Part shown: positions 59,912 through 64,000 of the stretch, one piece after another
How the letters are laid out: the number at the start of each line of letters is the position of its first letter
Position numbering within the stretch: the first letter of the stretch is position 1
Notes under the pieces: model-generated
The model's database searches: none
Seen by the model: only the letters and a program-made list of their open reading frames with translations
What the model was told of the DNA's origin: nothing
Made by a program: the position numbers and the translations under genes
NCBI RefSeq assembly: GCF_037893015.1
Contig: NC_133666.1
Location: 622,523,156-622,587,155 of the forward strand
DNA from: Macrotis lagotis
Lineage: Eukaryota; Chordata; Mammalia; Peramelemorphia; Peramelidae
DNA: 64,000 nucleotides
Direction of reading: 5' to 3'

Positions 59912-60615
59912 GTATTTGATATGAAGATATTTGGTGGGTAAAAAGACAAAAAAATTGTGGAAAGAATGATAAAAAAATCTTGCAGAAAAGAAACAAATTC
60001 TCACATAAAATGATTTGGGGAGACACAGACTGCTTTGAGGACCAGAGAGATAATATTCAGATGGATAGAATATGAATCCCTGTTTGAAGACATAGACTTG
60101 AGTTAGGTCATAGTATCAAAAAGAAAAACATAGAGGTACATAAAGTCATTTGTATGTGATTGTAACTCTGGGGACTGTGGGTAGACTGTATAAGGACCAC
60201 TGGGGTCATTCCTGAGAGAGGTAGAATTTTTGAGTTTTATATCCTATGTTAAATATAAATAACTCTCTAAAAGGTGGTGAAGATTTATTATAAAAGATCG
60301 ATCAAAAAGAACCTGGAAAATAAGCTGAATATAGAAGGAATCATTAGAAGCTAGGGACAGAAGACAGAGAAGGTAAGGAGAGGAGTTTCCTCCAATTTTT
60401 TCCAGCTGTTAGGAGAAGGGGAGAGATGATAGGAAGGCTCCACAGATGCTTTGATAGGAGCTTGTTCAAAGGGAAGAGCAGCATCACCTTTTTGTTTGAC
60501 TAGAGAAAGACTGAGTCAGCTGAAAGGGCTCTTCTGTTCTGATTGGAGGAGAAATGAAACCTTTAGCTGTCCAGAGTGGTGTGAACTTATTGCTCTCTGG
60601 TGTCATCTTTAGTCT

Positions 60616-61509
60616 AAGAGTGCAGACTACAGAAGGGTCAACTTATCCTCTATTACTTCCAGTGGTTTGAGAAACAAAAATTGAAACAAAAGCTTTGCAT
60701 CTATCCTTTTTGTTAACTGTGCTTATTGGGAATAAAAACGTTTTAGTTTGCTAGGTGATTGGTCAAAGTGGAATGCTATTAAGTAAAGATCTGGATGAGT
60801 TTAGAGTCATTCTGTGGGAATATTTACTGAGGAAATTGGGAAAGGAGAAAATGACCTTGAAGGTGGTTGGTATGAAATAGGAAATCTGCCCTAAAACCTG
60901 TTCAAGCTCCCAAGGAGACTCTTTCCCAGTCACTTTCAGTTTCTGGATACCAGACAGCTCTCCTACTGGATCATGTAGATTATGTCAAAAGGGAGAGCTT
61001 TAGCAGTAGAGACTCTTTCTGCCCTCCTATAGAGTGAGCCCCTAAAAGAGGAGCCTCTTCTCTAAGGCAGCAAAGGAAACTCTAAAGAAAACAAGGAGCT
61101 CAATCAGATCACTTCTACCCCAGACAGAAGCCTTCATCTTATCTTGGCTCTTACTCATCTAGTTTGTACTCTAACACTGCTGCCCCTCTTTTTACTTTGG
61201 GATGTCATTTCTACCTTATTGTTATATCATGCTTTCTACAGTAGAGTCTCCCCATAGAATTAGCAGAGGGTATATTATTATATCAATTCCAGAAACACAA
61301 GGGTCCTTTCTAATCATTCAGACATGCCTCCATCCTTTAGGGTCATTGGCTTGCATTCTTATTATAGTCACTGACCTCCTGCATCCTTATCTGACATCAC
61401 AATCATTTGTCCTCTCATCACCCTATCCCCCAAAGTCATTAATCTCCCCTTCCCTTTTCTTGCTTTATATCCCAGGAGTTACAGTATATTTAGTATTTCT
61501 ACCTCCTTT
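60616..61509. other. Intergenic stretch, nothing recognised
   Basis: No repeat or exon recognised. A 104-codon open stretch at 61202-61516 is low in complexity and matches nothing I know. Confidence 0.45.
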
Positions 61510-62700
61510 ATTTTAATAAATTTATTTTTTCCAATTGACCTACATTTTAAAAAATTAATTTGTCCTTCCAAAGACACATTCCCCCAAACAATTTTTAAAA
61601 CCATCTCTATACAGTGAAAAAAAATAGCTCCTACATTAGCAATGGCCAAATTGCTTGTTTATTTTCTGCCTTTTATTTCTTTGCCTTGTGGTGAATGATG
61701 TATTTTATCATTATTCTTTAGACCTCATGACTTATCACTGTGTTAAACAGAGTTCTAAAGTTTTTCAAAAATTGTTTTTCTTTTGTAATGTGGTATAAAT
61801 TATTCTCCTAGTACTGTTCACTTCCTGAAGTTCACGTCAACTTCTGAAGAAACTGAACGAGCCTAGTTCATGTAGGTCTGTTCAGTTTCTTCAGAAATTA
61901 TCAGCTTTATCATTTCTCATGGCACAATAATATCCCATTCCATTCATATATCATAATTAGATTTCTATTCCCCAAAGGAATCCACACTCTTAGTTTCCAA
62001 TTTGGGGCTACTATGAAGGGTGTTTTGTGAATCAACATTCAAATAGAACCCACCATGTCCTAGATACATAAGCACTTTTCATAAATCTCATTTGATATTG
62101 AAAAGAACTTACCCACTTTTCTATACATATAATTGTTTGATTTCTTTGTGTTATATTTTGTAGCGGAATAGCGGAACCAAAGGGTACATGTCTTTTGATA
62201 ACTTTCTAGGCATAATTCCAAATCATTTTTCAGGATGTCTGGATCAATTTACAGCTCTATGAAGCATGCACTAATACATCTGATTTTCCTCATTTGTGAT
62301 TTCCCTCCAATATTCAGATTTTCCTCTTTTATAATCTTTCCAGGCCAATAAATACAAAATGAAATCCCAAAGTGAGCTAATTTTCATTTTCTTTAATTAT
62401 TAGTAATTTGAAACATTTTTATATAATTATGTGAAACTTGGGTATTCTTTTTGTAAACTATCTGTTCTTAAATTTGTTGAACATTTGTATATTAGGAGAT
62501 AATTCAGTGTGATATATTTGATTCTTCCTTATATATCTTACATATTAGACCTTAACAGGGAAACTTGTAAAAATTTTTTCCTAATTACCTGTTTTCTTTT
62601 TAATATTTATTATAGTAGATTTGATTCATGCAAAATATTTTAATTTTATATCATCAAAATTATCCATTGTATCTTCTTTGGGTTGATGAACTCCTGTCAT
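61510..62700 (-). repeat. Old L1/HAL1 3' region, antisense
   Basis: TTTCTCATGGCACAATAATA, ACCAAAGGGTACATG, GGCATAATTCCAAATCATTT and GAGCTAATTTTCATTTTC follow the order of the common marsupial L1/HAL1 3' region. Strongly diverged, no ORF. Confidence 0.5.
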
Positions 62701-62749
62701 CCATTTATAACAGTATTGTCATGGATGATCTCTTTTAAAATAGCATCAC

Positions 62750-64000
62750 CCATGCAGGAGAGCAAGAGATCACTGAAAGATGGAAGCATTTTTTCATGAC
62801 CTACTATGAGCTTGGGAGAAGTTTTTTCTCCATTGGTTTTATATATGGGATTGGCTATGTCTTTAAAATGGCATGATTCACCTATTGATATGATTTTTCC
62901 TGCATTTTCACCCGAAGGTCAATACCTCTTTTCACAGTAAGATGAGACCATGTAGCAAGGGGGAGGACCTGAGTACCACCTCCACCCCATCTCTTAGACT
63001 GATGTAGTACCAAGAAATTGGCATGGGACTTTGGTCTTTTCCTCTGTATTTCCTGCTCGAGTCACTGAGAGTACAGTCTCCAATTCAGGAGGTCTGAGTA
63101 TTGCAGTCAGGTAAACAACTCCAAGGAGTCAAGATCTGGAGACAGCCCAGCTTGGCTTTAGACTTGACTTGCACTTTGTGAGAGTAAGACTGTACTGGAA
63201 CTGAGCTAAGGTGTGAACTGAGCTTAGTTGTATAAGCGGACTGAGGATAATGATACCAGGGTATTGGGGGGAAATGTTTGCATTTTTTTTCTTGCTATAT
63301 ATTTGTGTAAGAAAGCTTGATCTGGGCATGCCCAAATCTCCTAACATGGAAGGATTTTGTATGCTCCCTTATCCTCCCAAATGAAGGCTTAACTCCTCTG
63401 TTTGTGTAGCCAGAACAGGGTGCATCTTTATAACTGGTCAGATGGAAAATTTCTCTTTTTTCTGTATGCTCCTTCTTGTTGGGTCCAGAGGGTGAAGGTC
63501 ACAGTTTACTCACAGCAATGGGTATCAAGAACTGAACTAGTGAGAGGGACAGAACTTTCTCCTTCTCTCTTTCTCTCCCTCTTAATCTTTGACATTCAGG
63601 TTTCCTTTTGCCTAAAGTTGTTTTGTTTCCGTTTTTCTTCTCAGTATGAGGTTCTGGTTAGTGATCACTCACTAGATCAGGATTGGAGCCAAGGTAGCCA
63701 TGGTGCTGAGGTTATAGGAGACACATTGCAGGGGAACTATCAGGGAAGAATTAAGAATTCAGGGTGCCTGGACTATTCCTGGGATTTGAGGTCAAAAAGG
63801 GTTTTTTACTTGGACCTGAGCTGAGCTATGAACCTAATTCTCTTCTTCTCCCCAAAGATTGAGGTGGTTCAGGTGTGTGTGTGTGTATGTGTATAAACAA
63901 ATTAGTTTATATATTATTATAACTTTAGAAGTTAATAATCCTTTGTAAAAGTTAATTTGATTATTTATGGTTAAATGGAACTAAGATAGGGATACCTACC
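62750..64000. other. Unrecognised stretch with one 140-codon open frame
   Basis: The frame 63402-63824 (+) is open but shows no signal peptide, domain or homologue I know. Upstream of its ATG the sequence gives no clear promoter or splice signal. A short (GT)n lies near 63870. It may be an old repeat. Confidence 0.3.

Larger units (their letters stand above)
57465..60615 (+). repeat. Duplicated flank, second copy
   Basis: The partner of 1-3010. It lacks the TA tract and has a private SINE at 58421-58569. It also has about 110 bases near 60300-60420 that the first copy lacks. MIR-like pieces (58610-58745) and the composite SINE (59600-59911) are shared. No gene recognised. Confidence 0.75.

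Noticed and set aside
1-64000. CRISPR arrays, operons or other prokaryotic systems
   Set aside because: No spaced direct repeats, ribosome-binding sites or dense coding; introns and mammalian retroelements fill the window.

Overview
The window is AT-rich vertebrate DNA from a marsupial. It holds many tRNA/MIR-related CORE-type SINEs of the marsupial kind, which start GGGGCAGCTAGGTGG and end in TTGCAAAAA. It also holds several 'half-L1' (HAL1-type) retroposons that carry an L1 ORF1 but no ORF2. The SINE type points to an Australian marsupial (dasyurid-like), but the species is not certain. Genes are split by introns, and there are no bacterial features. One 100-base run of N (30922-31021) is an assembly gap.

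The only host genes I can support are a tandem family of immunoglobulin V-set membrane proteins of the butyrophilin/MOG/SKINT kind. Two copies are complete and open: copy 2 (promoter about 19.3 kb, coding exons 23029-29074, predicted 277 aa) and copy 4 (promoter about 38.6 kb, coding exons 41018-45954, predicted 281 aa). Each has a TATA box, a non-coding first exon, a signal-peptide exon, one V-set exon, and three exons that each code one membrane span. No IgC or B30.2 exon was seen. All coding introns are phase 1, and both joined reading frames stay open. Copy 1 (3' exons at 9850-10648, intron-1 debris near 4.7 kb) is a pseudogene, and copy 3 (about 36.25-37.14 kb) is a small relic. All copies lie on the + strand. 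The V-set plus three-membrane-span layout recalls SKINT proteins, which select epidermal gamma-delta T cells in mouse. A role as a surface ligand or regulator of T cells is inference from family only.

Layout: 1-3010 is a flank duplicated at 57465-60615. 3020-4690, 6120-8822, 12140-14935, 15515-18903, 31022-33130 and 47300-49640 are antisense HAL1/L1 ORF1-type elements. 4700-5250 and 8830-12135 are remains of copy 1. 18905-30570 is copy 2 with an L2-like LINE tail. 36254-37300 is the copy 3 relic. 38220-47290 is copy 4 with the same L2-like tail. 50600-55960 is a sense HAL1 split by a two-LTR endogenous retrovirus (51081-53746) and a SINE. 57465-60615 is the second flank copy, 61510-62700 old L1 3' sequence, and 62750-64000 unrecognised. 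Intron 1 of copy 2 also holds a Ty3/gypsy-like integrase fossil inside a pair of inverted repeats (20811-22149), which copy 4 lacks.

The repeats date the duplications. The L2-like tail and an old HAL1 are shared by copies 1, 2 and 4, so they came before the duplication. The gypsy fossil, several SINEs and the long TG tract are private to single copies and came later.
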